Position numbers and translations under genes: made by a program
Notes under the pieces: model-generated
What the model saw: only the letters and a program-made list of their open reading frames with translations
Database searches by the model: none
Told to the model about the DNA's origin: nothing
Part shown: positions 8,402 to 17,756 of the stretch, in pieces
How positions within the stretch are numbered: the stretch's first letter is position 1
Layout: each line of letters starts with the position of its first letter
Assembly: GCF_001870905.1 (NCBI RefSeq)
Contig: NZ_LNDC01000173.1
Coordinates: 1-50,324, forward strand
Reading direction: 5' to 3'
Source: Geitlerinema sp. PCC 9228
GTDB lineage: Bacteria > Cyanobacteriota > Cyanobacteriia > Cyanobacteriales > PCC-9228
Length of the DNA: 50,324 nt

Positions 8402-11140
8402 ATGCCCAGGTCATACCCGAACAATCCCATGCGTTCTGCCCAGATTTTACAAACTCGTGCCCATCTAGCAATTTTTACCGCAGTGGGGCTGGTCGCGATC
8501 GCTACGGCTGTAACCGTACAAAAACTGGCTTGGCAGCTGTCGAAAAGTTCCCAAATTATCGAACAAATCAACGAACAGCAGCAAAACGCCCAGCAGCTCA
8601 ATCAAGCCATGTTGGCTTTGCAGGCAGCTTCCAATCCCTCGGAAAAAGAAAATACCATGTCCCAGCTCCAGGATGTCTACGAAAAGTGGCAATTTCCGCA
8701 GGAACCTCCGCAGGGATGGCGTCAACCAACGGTTTCCTGGCAAACCCTCGATCGGAGTTACCGCAGCATGGTTCAAGAAGCCGAATCCGCTTATTTTTCC
8801 GTCAAAACATCGGAAACCATGCCGCAACAAATGAATTTTTCCGATCGCATCGCCAAAATTGCCCAAAATCAATCTCAGTTCGACCGAGCTTTAGAAACGT
8901 TAAAACAAGAACACCAACAATCCATTCGCATCAACACCCGCCGCTTGCAAATTTTAGGGGGAACTGGCAGCGGTTTGATTTTACTACTCCTCGGCGGGCA
9001 TGCTTGGTGGTTTTCCCGGAGAACCCACAGCCAGTTACAAGATTATCTCACCACCTGGCAAGCGGAGTACCAAAGTACTCGCGAGAAAGCCGATACCCTT
9101 GAAGAAAAGGTAGACGAACTGGAAGAGCAACTACAAAACGCCCAAACCGCTACTCAATTAAAATCCGATTTTATCGCCAATATGAGCCACGAACTGCGTA
9201 CTCCCATGAACGCAGTCATTGGTATGACCGGGCTGTTGCTGGAAACCGACCTCAACGCCACCCAACGGGAATTTGTAGAAACCGTACGTAGCAGTGGCGA
9301 AAGCTTGCTTGCCATTATTAACGATATTTTAGATTTCTCCAAAATTGAAGCCGGTAAATTAGAGCTAGAAAACCAACCTTTTAACCTGCGCGATTGCGTG
9401 GAAGAATCCTTGGATTTGGTGGCACCCAATGCTTCTAAAAAAAATCTAGATTTGGCTTATTATATTTCCGAAGATACACCCAAAATGGTGGTTGGGGATA
9501 TTACCAGAGTACGGCAAATCCTGGTGAATTTACTGAGCAACGCCGTGAAATTTACCGAGCAGGGAGAAGTGGTGGTCAATGTTTCTGCGGAATGTTTGGG
9601 CAATTGGTCGCTACAATTGGAAGCCGGTAGAACATCGAGCAATCAGGAAGAAGAAAACAGCGAGCAACCGCAAGAGAGTACCCGGGAAAATACCCTCAAC
9701 CTGCACAATACGTACTATCAAATTACCTTCTCAGTGCGGGATACGGGCATTGGTATTTCTAAAGATAAAACCAATCGCTTGTTTCGATCGTTTTCCCAAA
9801 TTGACGCTTCCACCACGCGCAAATACGGCGGTACAGGGTTGGGATTGGCAATTAGCCAGCGCCTTACCGATTTAATGGGCGGCAGAATGTGGGTAGAAAG
9901 CGAACTCGGTAAAGGTTCGACTTTTTACTTCAATATTGCTGTAGCGCGCGCACCCAACCAACCCGAATCGGGGGATGATAAAAATCCCCCGCAATTGGAA
10001 GGCAAAAATTTGCTCATTGTAGATGATAATATCACCAACCGGCGCATTTTGAGCATGCAAACGGCGAAATGGGGGATGAAAAGCTTGGGCGTGGAAAGTG
10101 CTTCGGAGGCGCTGAACTGTTTGCGACGCGGCGATCGCTTTGATGTGGCGATTTTGGACATGCAAATGCCGGAAATGGACGGCATTACTTTAGCCAAAGA
10201 AATTCGCAGTTTGGAAGCAAATGGCAAGCTCCCCCTAGTGATGCTGACATCGCTGGGGCATCCCAGCCAAACCGATAAAAGGAATTTTGCTGCCTTTTTG
10301 CTCAAACCCATCAAACCATCGCAGCTTTATAACATTTTGATGGGGATTTTTGCCGGGCAAGCCAGCCAAAGCAAACCCCAACCTTCCCGGGTGGATAGTC
10401 AACTTGCCGCGCGCTTGCCTTTGCGAATTTTACTGGCGGAAGACAATGTGGTCAATCAAAAAGTGGCTTTGCGCATGTTAGAACGCATGGGCTATCGCGC
10501 TGATGTGGCCAACAACGGTAAAGAAGCCCTCGAAGCTTTGCAGCGCCAGTCCTACGATGTGGTCTTGATGGACGTGCAAATGCCGGAGATGAGCGGTTTG
10601 GAGGCAGCACAACAAATTTGCCAGCGCTGGCAAGACCAAAGGCCGCGCATTATTGCGATGACGGCCGGGGCTATGGAGGGCGATCGCGACCGTTGTTTGG
10701 AGGCAGGCATGGATGATTATATCAGCAAACCGGTCAAAGTTGAAATTTTGCAGCAGGCTTTGTTGGCTTGTCGTTCTGCCGCGGCTGACGACGAAGTTCA
10801 AGGAGAAGCGGAAGTGGATGAGAGCATGCTGGAACGATTGCGCGATAGTTTGCAGGAAGATGGCGAACCCGATGTGGTTACAGAACTGATTCGCCTGTTT
10901 GTCCAGCATACCCCCCGCATGCTGCATTCTATGCGAGAAGCGATCGCCCAACAACAGGCAGAAACCGCTTTAAAAACCTCCCATGCCTTGCGCGGCAGCA
11001 GCAGCAATTTGGGCTTGACCGGTATGGCGAAATTGTGCAGTCAGCTCGAGGAAAAAGTGCAAGTCCAGCAATACAAAGAGGCTACGGAATTGCTCAATCA
11101 GATCGAGCAGGAATTTGCCCGGGTTCATAGATTGCTGTAA
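8402..11140 (+). CDS. Hybrid sensor histidine kinase (HK-REC-REC-HPt, BarA-like layout)
   Basis: A membrane-bound phosphorelay kinase of 912 residues. Two membrane segments (about 22-44 and 183-203) bracket an extracytoplasmic region of about 140 residues rich in coiled-coil-like Gln/Glu. A coiled coil then leads to the HisKA box [15 protein letters not shown], with the phospho-acceptor His263. The HATPase has DTGIGI and GGTGLGLAI. Two receiver domains follow: Asp586 in [10 protein letters not shown] and Asp724 in [10 protein letters not shown], so both are predicted to accept phosphate. The C-terminus is an HPt domain with His861 in [11 protein letters not shown] chose the ATG at 8402; a TTG six codons upstream is in frame. 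Signal and output regulator are unknown. The next gene, a PLP enzyme, is about 100 bp downstream on the same strand. Confidence 0.93.
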   Translation: MPRSYPNNPMRSAQILQTRAHLAIFTAVGLVAIATAVTVQKLAWQLSKSSQIIEQINEQQQNAQQLNQAMLALQAASNPSEKENTMSQLQDVYEKWQFPQEPPQGWRQPTVSWQTLDRSYRSMVQEAESAYFSVKTSETMPQQMNFSDRIAKIAQNQSQFDRALETLKQEHQQSIRINTRRLQILGGTGSGLILLLLGGHAWWFSRRTHSQLQDYLTTWQAEYQSTREKADTLEEKVDELEEQLQNAQTATQLKSDFIANMSHELRTPMNAVIGMTGLLLETDLNATQREFVETVRSSGESLLAIINDILDFSKIEAGKLELENQPFNLRDCVEESLDLVAPNASKKNLDLAYYISEDTPKMVVGDITRVRQILVNLLSNAVKFTEQGEVVVNVSAECLGNWSLQLEAGRTSSNQEEENSEQPQESTRENTLNLHNTYYQITFSVRDTGIGISKDKTNRLFRSFSQIDASTTRKYGGTGLGLAISQRLTDLMGGRMWVESELGKGSTFYFNIAVARAPNQPESGDDKNPPQLEGKNLLIVDDNITNRRILSMQTAKWGMKSLGVESASEALNCLRRGDRFDVAILDMQMPEMDGITLAKEIRSLEANGKLPLVMLTSLGHPSQTDKRNFAAFLLKPIKPSQLYNILMGIFAGQASQSKPQPSRVDSQLAARLPLRILLAEDNVVNQKVALRMLERMGYRADVANNGKEALEALQRQSYDVVLMDVQMPEMSGLEAAQQICQRWQDQRPRIIAMTAGAMEGDRDRCLEAGMDDYISKPVKVEILQQALLACRSAAADDEVQGEAEVDESMLERLRDSLQEDGEPDVVTELIRLFVQHTPRMLHSMREAIAQQQAETALKTSHALRGSSSNLGLTGMAKLCSQLEEKVQVQQYKEATELLNQIEQEFARVHRLL

Positions 11141-11243
11141 TGGGATAGACAACCATTCTTTTGCGCGGCCAGGTTCCCAATTCCTATAAACTAGAAAGAA
11201 TATGCTTGCAGTTTTTTCTATTCCATAGCGGTCAATTTTCTTC

Positions 11244-12413
11244 ATGAGTGCTATTTCCTTTTTAGAACAGCAAAGAGAACAATTTCCAGCTTTAGCCAAC
11301 AAAGCCTATTTCAACTATGGCGGTCAGGGACCGCTACCGCAACCGACTCTCGCAGCGATCTACAATGCTTACGAACAAGTACAGCGGACGGGACCTTTTT
11401 CCCAAGCCACCAACAGTTGGGTTGGCCAGCAAATTCGGAAAACACGGGATGCGATCGCCAGGGAACTCGGTGCCAACACGGAAACCATTGCCCTCACCGA
11501 AGACGTGACCGTTGGGTGCAATATTGCCCTGTGGGGATTGGACTGGCGCGCGGGCGATCGCCTTTTAATCACCGACTGCGAACATCCCGGCGTCATCGCA
11601 GTGATTCAAGAAATCCAGCGTCGCCATGGCATCCAGATCGATACCTGCCCCATCAAAGAAACCCTCAACGAAGGCGATGCCGCAGCCCTCATCTATGCTC
11701 ACTTAAAACCGCAAACCCGATTAGTGGTTTTGAGTCATCTCCTGTGGAACACCGGACAAATTTTACCCCTGAAAGAAATTGTGAGAGCCTGCCGGGAAAA
11801 CAGTTCGGATACCCAAGTTTTGGTAGATGGTGCCCAGTCTGTAGGATCCATGCCGTTGAATTTGCCGGAAACCGGGGTGGATTTTTACGCCTTTACCGGT
11901 CATAAATGGTGGTGCGGTCCTGCCGGTGTAGGGGGATTGTACGTCAGTGCGGCAGCGCTCCAACAACTTTCACCAACTTTTATTGGCTGGCGTGGAATTA
12001 CCCTAGACGCCACCGGGCAACCCACCGGCTGGAAATCGGGTGGGCAACGCTACGAAATTGCCACCTCCGCCTATCCTCTGTATGCCGGTTTGCAAGAAGC
12101 GATCGCATTTCACCACCAATGGGGAACCCCCCAACAACGCTTCCAACGCATCCAACAGCTCAGCAGCTACCTTTGGAAACGCCTCAGCCAGCTTCCCCAG
12201 GTGACCTGCTTGCGAACTTCGCCACCGGAAGCAGGATTGATATCTTTTCAACTTACCAACGGGCGATCGCACCAAGAATGCGTAGAATATTTAGAAAAAC
12301 ATCGAATTTTCGTACGAACCCTCCGCGACCCAGACTGCATTCGCGCTTGCGTGCATTATTTAACTTTAGAGTCAGAATGCGATCGGTTGGTGGAAGCGAT
12401 TGAGCGTTTTTGA
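11244..12413 (+). CDS. Class V aminotransferase-fold PLP enzyme, probable L-cysteine/cystine lyase (C-DES type)
   Basis: A 389-residue fold-type I PLP enzyme. The PLP-binding lysine is Lys221 in FTGHKWWCGPAGVGG, and the cofactor aspartate is in VLVDGAQSVG. The N-terminal FNYGGQGPLP segment and the TEDVTVGCNIALWG segment match the cyanobacterial C-DES group, which cleaves L-cystine or cysteine and yields persulfide sulfur usable for Fe-S assembly. It lacks the long Cys-bearing loop expected of IscS/SufS desulfurases, which supports lyase over desulfurase, but substrate cannot be proved from sequence. The ATG at 11244 is well placed. It follows the hybrid kinase by about 100 bp; functional coupling is not evident. 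Confidence 0.8.
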   Translation: MSAISFLEQQREQFPALANKAYFNYGGQGPLPQPTLAAIYNAYEQVQRTGPFSQATNSWVGQQIRKTRDAIARELGANTETIALTEDVTVGCNIALWGLDWRAGDRLLITDCEHPGVIAVIQEIQRRHGIQIDTCPIKETLNEGDAAALIYAHLKPQTRLVVLSHLLWNTGQILPLKEIVRACRENSSDTQVLVDGAQSVGSMPLNLPETGVDFYAFTGHKWWCGPAGVGGLYVSAAALQQLSPTFIGWRGITLDATGQPTGWKSGGQRYEIATSAYPLYAGLQEAIAFHHQWGTPQQRFQRIQQLSSYLWKRLSQLPQVTCLRTSPPEAGLISFQLTNGRSHQECVEYLEKHRIFVRTLRDPDCIRACVHYLTLESECDRLVEAIERF

Positions 12414-12699
12414 GCAGCATACCGAGCATGGAAACATTCGGGCATGGGGGCATCGGGGGGTGAGAAACAACGATGAATTATAATTCCATAATTTACGAAA
12501 TAAAGACGGGAGCTTGCAGGCCCTGCCTCTTTCCTAGCAGAGAGGAAAAGCGACCCGTGCGGCGGTCGCCACCGTCAAAAATATACTACAATTGCATGAA
12601 AAGTACGTCCACAATAGGGCGGAAAAACGCTCGCCGAGGGTCCCTGTGCGCCGGGAATGGGCTAGTTCTCTTCGCGAATCCACCTAGGTACACCCAACG

Positions 12700-12745
12700 A
12701 AGCAAGAATCTCACGAATAGAATTCGTGAGAGCGTCAACAATCTC
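12700..12745 (+). mobile_element. IS200/IS605-like end hairpin (remnant or non-autonomous copy)
   Basis: A perfect 9-bp stem, CTCACGAAT/ATTCGTGAG, around a 3-nt AGA loop lies at 12711-12731. It is preceded by AACGAAGCAAGAAT and followed by GAGCGTCAAC. This arrangement resembles the right ends of cyanobacterial IS200/IS605 elements, which carry a subterminal hairpin recognised by the Y1 transposase. No transposase or TnpB frame is intact between 12414 and 12774. The 101-codon frame at 12473-12778 has no recognisable domain. A second small hairpin (GCGACC/GGTCGC, about 12548-12567) lies upstream. The family assignment is from memory of such ends. Confidence 0.45.
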
Positions 12746-12774
12746 CCACCCTCGACACGCTCGGTACGCTTTCC

Positions 12775-13800
12775 CTAATACCGAATCCGAGGGTCAATCA
12801 GAGCGTTGAGAACGTCGATAACAATAGAAGCAACCACCACAATGGCGGCAAAAAATACCACAATCCCCTGTACCGTGGGATAGTCGCGTTGGGTAATTGC
12901 TTCGTAGAGACGGCTTGCCAGACCCGGCCAGGAAAACGTGACTTCCGTGAGCACCGCCCCCCCCAACAAAGCCGCAAAGGTTAATCCCAATACGGTAATC
13001 GCCGGAATGAGGGCATTTTTGAGAGCGTGAGCGATTACAATGCGCCGTTCGGGAATGCCCCTGGCTCTCGCTGCCTCTACATAGTCCGCTTGTAAGGTTC
13101 GCCGCAAATTCACCCGTATAATGCGCTCGAAAATTCCGCCAATCAATAATCCCAGGGTGAGACTGGGAAGTGCCAAATAGTGTAGGGAAGTCAATAATTT
13201 CTCGATATTGCCCGCTAGCAGACTATCCACCACATACAACCCTGTAATGCTCTCTGGCGGTGGCATAGTGGCGGGAAATCGCGTTCCTAAGGGAAACCAA
13301 CCTAAGTTGACCGCAAATACAAACTGCAACACCATGCCAAACCAGAACATGGGAATAGAATAAGTAACGATGCCGTAGAGGCGACCGAAAAGGTCCGTTT
13401 TGGTATTGGGATGGGAAGCGGCAAGGGCACCAATGGTGGTTCCAGCAATTACAGCAACCAGCATCCCCGCAATCGCAAGTTCTGCCGTGGCGGGGAAATA
13501 GTCACCAACAATTTGCCAAACAGTTTCGCCGCCGCTGGTGGCAGATTCTCCCAAATCCAGTTTCAGAAGATGGCCCATGTAATCAACATACTGCTCCCAC
13601 AAAGAACCCGCCAATCCCAACTGTTCCCGCATCTCCTGTTTAAAATTGGCTGGCGCGCGCGGCCCTAAAATTGCATCGACGGGATCGCCGGGGGTGGCTC
13701 GCAGCAATAAAAAGACCACAGTGGTAATTACCCACAGCATCAAAGGGGCTAACAGCAGGCGCAGCAGAATGTAAGATTGTAAGGCTTGGCTACGGGACAT
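12775..13800 (-). CDS. Peptide/nickel-type ABC transporter permease (DppB/OppB family)
   Basis: An inner-membrane permease of 341 residues with the family N-terminus (LRLLLAPLMLWVITTVVFLLLRATPGDP). Six membrane segments are inferred. The EAA loop that contacts the ATPase is ADYVEAARARGIPERRIVIAHALKNALIP, and the C-terminus ends in DVLNALIDPRIRY. It begins 12 bp after the stop of the substrate-binding lipoprotein gene, so the two are clearly cotranscribed. No second permease (DppC type) or ATPase gene (DppD/F type) is adjacent, so the partners must be elsewhere in the genome. Substrate is undetermined: di- or oligopeptides are the family default, but nickel and glutathione transporters share this architecture. 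Confidence 0.92.
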   Translation of the reverse strand: MSRSQALQSYILLRLLLAPLMLWVITTVVFLLLRATPGDPVDAILGPRAPANFKQEMREQLGLAGSLWEQYVDYMGHLLKLDLGESATSGGETVWQIVGDYFPATAELAIAGMLVAVIAGTTIGALAASHPNTKTDLFGRLYGIVTYSIPMFWFGMVLQFVFAVNLGWFPLGTRFPATMPPPESITGLYVVDSLLAGNIEKLLTSLHYLALPSLTLGLLIGGIFERIIRVNLRRTLQADYVEAARARGIPERRIVIAHALKNALIPAITVLGLTFAALLGGAVLTEVTFSWPGLASRLYEAITQRDYPTVQGIVVFFAAIVVVASIVIDVLNALIDPRIRY

Positions 13801-13812
13801 GGCATTTTTGGG

Positions 13813-15522
13813 TTAGCGGCGAGCTGAGGTTTTGCGAATGGTCCACATGGGCAGGGGTTGGGTTGGTTCCAAGCGTACGCCACGGATGTGGTTTTGTGCA
13901 AAGGCGTAGTCTTTATTTTGCCAGAGGGGAATAAAAGGGACGTCGCGGGCTAGGATTTCTTGTAGTTTGGCGAACTGTTGCTGTCGCTGTTTGCGATCGA
14001 GGGTTTGGCGCGATCGCTCGATGAGTTGGTTGGCGCGGCGGTTGTAGTAAAACGATCCTTGGTATTGACTGGCACCTCTGGTACATCCGGTTTCCGGGGA
14101 ACCTTCCTGACAGGAGAGAAAGGGTTGGATATAGTTATCCGGATCGAAAAAATCCGCATACCAACTGACCAAAAAGGTGGGATAGGCACCTTGTTCTAAA
14201 TAACCGTAGCCAGTGGCGGCATCTACATTGGAAACTTGAATTTTTAGCCAACCATCTAGGTCGCGTTCGGCAATTGCTTGGATGGTTCTGGCAGCAAGGC
14301 TACGGGCAATAGAACCGGTAGGATACCAAACTTCTAATTGTAGGGGATTGTCCCGGGAAAAACCAGCTTCGGCTAGCAGTTGCTTGGCTTTTTTACTATT
14401 GCTATTTCTGTATTTTTCTTGGAAGACCGGTTGGTAGGCGTCAAATTTGGTGGGAATTAGGCTGTAGAGGGGATCGGCTTGTCCGTAAAATACCCGTTCG
14501 GTTAAAATTTGACGGTCGATGGCGGCTGCGATCGCCCGTCTGACAGATATTCGATCCAATGGTGGTTGGTTGATGTTCAGGGTCATGTAGGTGATGGTGG
14601 TACCATCAGCTGCGATCGCTTGCCACTGACCTGCCTCGGCTTTGGCTATTAAACTGCGAATTTGTTCTGGGTCCAACGATTGATAGGCCACATCCACAGC
14701 CCCAGTCCGAAATGCACTGTATAGGTTGGCTGGGGTGGAAAATCGCTGCACCACCACCCCCTGATTTTGGGGCGGATCCCCCCAATATTGCTCGAATGCT
14801 TCTAACCTCACCCCATCAGTGGCAAAATTAGCTAGTTGGTAAGGACCGGTTCCCACCAGGGTTTGGGGTTGAAATTTCCCCGGACCAATTTCATAGGCTT
14901 GGGGAGAAACAGCACACATGCCGGGAAAGGTCAACAAAGCCGGAAACGCCGCAAACGGCCTTTTTAGGGTGATTTTGATTTCGTATTTTCCCGTTGCTGC
15001 GATCTTTTCCACATCTTCCGCTAGCAAAAATGACGGACGCCCTTGATTTTGGATAAATCTTTTCAGGGAAAAGACCATCGCTTGGGCGTCAAACGGCGTG
15101 CCATCGTGAAAAACTACGTCTTGGCGCAAAGGAATCGTGTAGGTAAGACCACTAGCACCAATTTTGGGCAAATCTGTCGCTAGCTGCGGTTGCAATTCGG
15201 TGGTTCCCAGTTTATAGGTATAGAGGGTCTCACATAGGTTGTTTAAAACGATCGCCGAAGAAAGTTCGTAAGCATCAGCGGGATCGAGGGTACGCGGGTT
15301 TAGCGTGGTTCCAATGGTAATACGACGATCTTGCGCCGCAGTAGCGGCAGCACCATCGCTGCTTGGTGGGGAACTATGTTCGCTGATATCTGGCGTACAA
15401 CCCACCGAAAAACCACCCATACAAAGGATGATTCCCCATAGGCAAATTTCCCGCCAGGAACTTTTCCATGTTTTCCAGAATTTCCCCACTAAACTTCTAT
15501 TGGCTAGCACGAAACTTTTCAT
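13813..15522 (-). CDS. ABC transporter substrate-binding lipoprotein (SBP family 5, peptide type)
   Basis: A 569-residue extracytoplasmic binding protein for the adjacent permease. A long N-terminal region with a hydrophobic stretch ends in the lipobox FSVGC (Cys42), so it should be lipid-anchored. The SBP_bac_5 domain starts at about residue 65 with ITIGTTLNPRTLDPADAYE and includes VFHDGTPFDAQAMVFSLKRF, LVGTGPYQLA and FIPLWQNKDYAF, all characteristic. A Ser/Ala-rich linker separates the lipid anchor from the domain. The gene pairs with the permease downstream (12-bp gap). Ligand is unknown. Upstream of the start lies an 800-bp gap that should carry the promoter. Confidence 0.92.
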   Translation of the reverse strand: MKSFVLANRSLVGKFWKTWKSSWREICLWGIILCMGGFSVGCTPDISEHSSPPSSDGAAATAAQDRRITIGTTLNPRTLDPADAYELSSAIVLNNLCETLYTYKLGTTELQPQLATDLPKIGASGLTYTIPLRQDVVFHDGTPFDAQAMVFSLKRFIQNQGRPSFLLAEDVEKIAATGKYEIKITLKRPFAAFPALLTFPGMCAVSPQAYEIGPGKFQPQTLVGTGPYQLANFATDGVRLEAFEQYWGDPPQNQGVVVQRFSTPANLYSAFRTGAVDVAYQSLDPEQIRSLIAKAEAGQWQAIAADGTTITYMTLNINQPPLDRISVRRAIAAAIDRQILTERVFYGQADPLYSLIPTKFDAYQPVFQEKYRNSNSKKAKQLLAEAGFSRDNPLQLEVWYPTGSIARSLAARTIQAIAERDLDGWLKIQVSNVDAATGYGYLEQGAYPTFLVSWYADFFDPDNYIQPFLSCQEGSPETGCTRGASQYQGSFYYNRRANQLIERSRQTLDRKQRQQQFAKLQEILARDVPFIPLWQNKDYAFAQNHIRGVRLEPTQPLPMWTIRKTSARR

Positions 15523-16344
15523 CTTGTCCTATAAGTTTGCTTGGAACAGTTTGCAGGTATCAAACTAGGTATTTTGAGGTACAGTACCAGGAGGGAGGCC
15601 ATCGCCAGTCCGGTAAAATTATGCGATCGCTGCCAAAAGCAGGATAAACCAGCATAATACGATACCTCGCCCCCATTCAACCAGGCTTCGCCGTTTCTCA
15701 AACTAGAAAAATTTTCTCAGCGATCGCTGCGTTTGGCATACGTAAAAATAGACGAAACTATACCAGTTCTAAAGGAAACCAATCCATGAATAGGAGTTAG
15801 AAGCACAACCAAGACTTCTCCGTTCTATCTTAATTGCTTAAAATTTTGTATAGTACGAGGTCAAAGCAATGGATATTTGTGGATCTGCTACCGCCAGCTT
15901 TCAGCCGCAAGCTTGAGATCCGCAATTAGGCGTATTTTAATTCGGCCAAATCGCCGATTTCATTTATCTCTCACCTAATCTATCTTCTTGAAAAGAAGGT
16001 ACTGAGGATCGCGCTATTTATCGTTTTATGTAGCAGATATTTGTTGGCAACTGCAGTTCAACATTCGTATCTTGCTTAGCTAGTCAAGCCCAATGGGGCC
16101 ATCTCCTGGTCAAACTTTTTTCTCCAACGACTGTATTCCATAGGGAGTTGCTTCTAGGGAACCTAAACTTACAAGTGCCGTGTCATTACCTTATGCTGTC
16201 TCGTTTGCAGCTATTTTCAGGAGTGCCAATCATTCAATCGCGCAAAACTATTTATTGAGACAATCTACTAGTCTATCCCAGCACCAGCCGCCAAGGGAAG
16301 GCAGGTAGTTAAGTCAACTTCAGTTAGTATTGGAGGTTTCTACG
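15523..16344. other. Long intergenic region
   Basis: About 820 bp between two divergent genes with no convincing coding frame on either strand. A hairpin-capable stretch near 15880-15921 has outer GGATCT/AGATCC and inner AGCTT/AAGCT arms. No transposase relic, tRNA or known RNA family is recognised. Regulatory sequence for both flanking genes is expected here. Confidence 0.4.
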
Positions 16345-17130
16345 GTGCATTCTGCCAATCTAGACATTCACTCTACCTACAAACTCAGTTACAACTACCA
16401 TCACTCTCTCTATGGGAGTTCTAAAGCTAGAAAACGCCGTCTGGGAAAATGGAAGCCAACTTGTGGCTGTGAATGGCCCGACCGTCATAAGTGCGGTTCT
16501 TGCCCTTACCTACCAGCTTACGAAGTAATGATAGGCAGGCGGAAAGAATACTATTCGCACCACGCTTTTACCGTTTCCAAATTAATTTCACCCATTGAAT
16601 GTGCCGAGTACATTCAAAACAGCGAAGATTTGGGGTATCAACCTGCCAATTTAGGTGACGAGTCTGCTGAAACTGACCATTATTCTCAAATCCATAACTA
16701 CCAGCAAGCAGTTTATCAGGATGTGGAATTCGCTAATTTGCTTTGGCAGCGAATTTCCCCTTATATTCCGATAGCTATGAACGGACGTTGGGCAGTTGGT
16801 ATTCACGAACGCTTGCAATTTTTACGCTTTGACAGCGGTCAGCGTTTTGCTCTACATCCCAACGAACTGGTCGAAAGAACCAATGGGGAAAGCAATTTAC
16901 TAACGGTTTTGTTTTTCCTCAATCAAGATTTTGAAGGTGGTACCAGTCGCTTATTGGAGTTGTATCCCTGGGCAGAAAAGTCTACAATTCATGCTATCGA
17001 GCCGGAAGCACAAATGGCTTTATGTTTTCGGCGGGAATTGCTACAAGAAAGCGATACAGTGGTTCAAGGGCAAAAATATGTTTTGCGAGCACAGGTGATG
17101 TATTCGCCGAAAGATACGGAAACCCCGTAA
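16345..17130 (+). CDS. 2OG-Fe(II) oxygenase-fold protein with degraded iron site and N-terminal Cys4 motif
   Basis: A 261-residue protein. The C-terminal part aligns by motif with prolyl-4-hydroxylase-type 2-oxoglutarate/iron oxygenases: FLRFDSGQRFALH, LLTVLFFLNQDFEGG and QGQKYVLRAQVMY. The usual HxD is H-P-N (His171, Asn173). The distal iron histidine, normally in a LHEG-like stretch, is Gln234 in LLQESD. The 2OG-contacting basic residue (Lys244 in GQKYVLR) is kept. With two of three iron ligands gone, normal catalysis is unlikely. A separate N-terminal region has C-x-C-x7-C-x2-C (Cys40, 42, 50, 53), which could bind zinc. I chose the GTG at 16345 because GGAGG lies 8 bp upstream; an earlier in-frame TTG at 16330 overlaps that ribosome site. 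The gene stands alone, so its role is unknown. Confidence 0.75.
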   Translation: MHSANLDIHSTYKLSYNYHHSLYGSSKARKRRLGKWKPTCGCEWPDRHKCGSCPYLPAYEVMIGRRKEYYSHHAFTVSKLISPIECAEYIQNSEDLGYQPANLGDESAETDHYSQIHNYQQAVYQDVEFANLLWQRISPYIPIAMNGRWAVGIHERLQFLRFDSGQRFALHPNELVERTNGESNLLTVLFFLNQDFEGGTSRLLELYPWAEKSTIHAIEPEAQMALCFRRELLQESDTVVQGQKYVLRAQVMYSPKDTETP

Positions 17131-17756
17131 ATTGATGGCAAATTTCGTCGAAATTTGGACATTTCAATATTTCACTGGCTCGTCGCAGCCATTTTTAAGG
17201 TTTTTTAAGTGCAAGAGCCCTGACCGGCGAACTTTTGTTTTTATAAAGTTTTATAGTTGTATAAACATGTAATCATTATAAATAATTTTGCGATCGCCTG
17301 GCACCATGTAGTAAATTTTAGCAACAATTGTACAAAAAATATAAAATTTTATCCCTTTTCCTTAACAATCTATAAATTGCCTACAAAAACTGAAATTGTA
17401 TTCATATATATTTTTTATTCCATTTTAAATACTTTTATACCATTTCTGAAAAACAACGATTGTATGGTATTTGCCAATTGCCCTGGTAGGGGCGCTCACG
17501 CGTTGCGCCCCTACAAAATATATTATCTCTTGCAGATTATTAAGGAAATGGTATTAGGGGGTAAAGAAACGGGTTGCCTCCTACATAATCCTAACCATTT
17601 TTCTCTGGTTGAAAATTTTATATATACTTTTAGCAAAATTTAAGCATTTTTCTCTACACGTACATTCGGAAAAAATATAATATTAGTGCCCCTTATAGAG
17701 ATTTTCAAACACCTAGGAAATCTCAAAAAAACAATTTCGCAGGGAGCTAAGCAATT
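17131..17756. other. AT-rich intergenic region carrying a MITE
   Basis: About 625 bp, strongly AT-rich, containing the repeat at 17437-17554. A 128-codon frame at 17257-17643 runs through the repeat, is rich in Ile/Tyr/Phe/Asn as expected of chance frames in AT-rich DNA, and is not called. The last 100 bp should carry the promoter of the broken kinase gene. A GGGAG Shine-Dalgarno lies before the GTG at 17757. Confidence 0.5.
17437..17554 (+). repeat. MITE-like palindromic repeat, copy A
   Basis: A 118-bp element with perfect 10-bp terminal inverted repeats (ATACCATTTC ... GAAATGGTAT). Its centre is a 10-bp perfect palindrome, GTAGGGGCGC/GCGCCCCTAC (17486-17495 with 17505-17514). TTA occurs at both outer edges, compatible with a short target duplication. 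It has no coding capacity. Copies B (33080-33201) and C (38035-38157) share the ends and interior, so this is a dispersed family. Confidence 0.85.

Noticed and set aside
12473-12778. 101-codon frame downstream of the lyase
   Set aside because: Overlaps the IS-like hairpin and the end of the permease gene; no domain or credible ribosome site.
17257-17643. 128-codon plus-strand frame
   Set aside because: It runs through AT-rich intergenic DNA and across the MITE; composition is what chance gives in such DNA.
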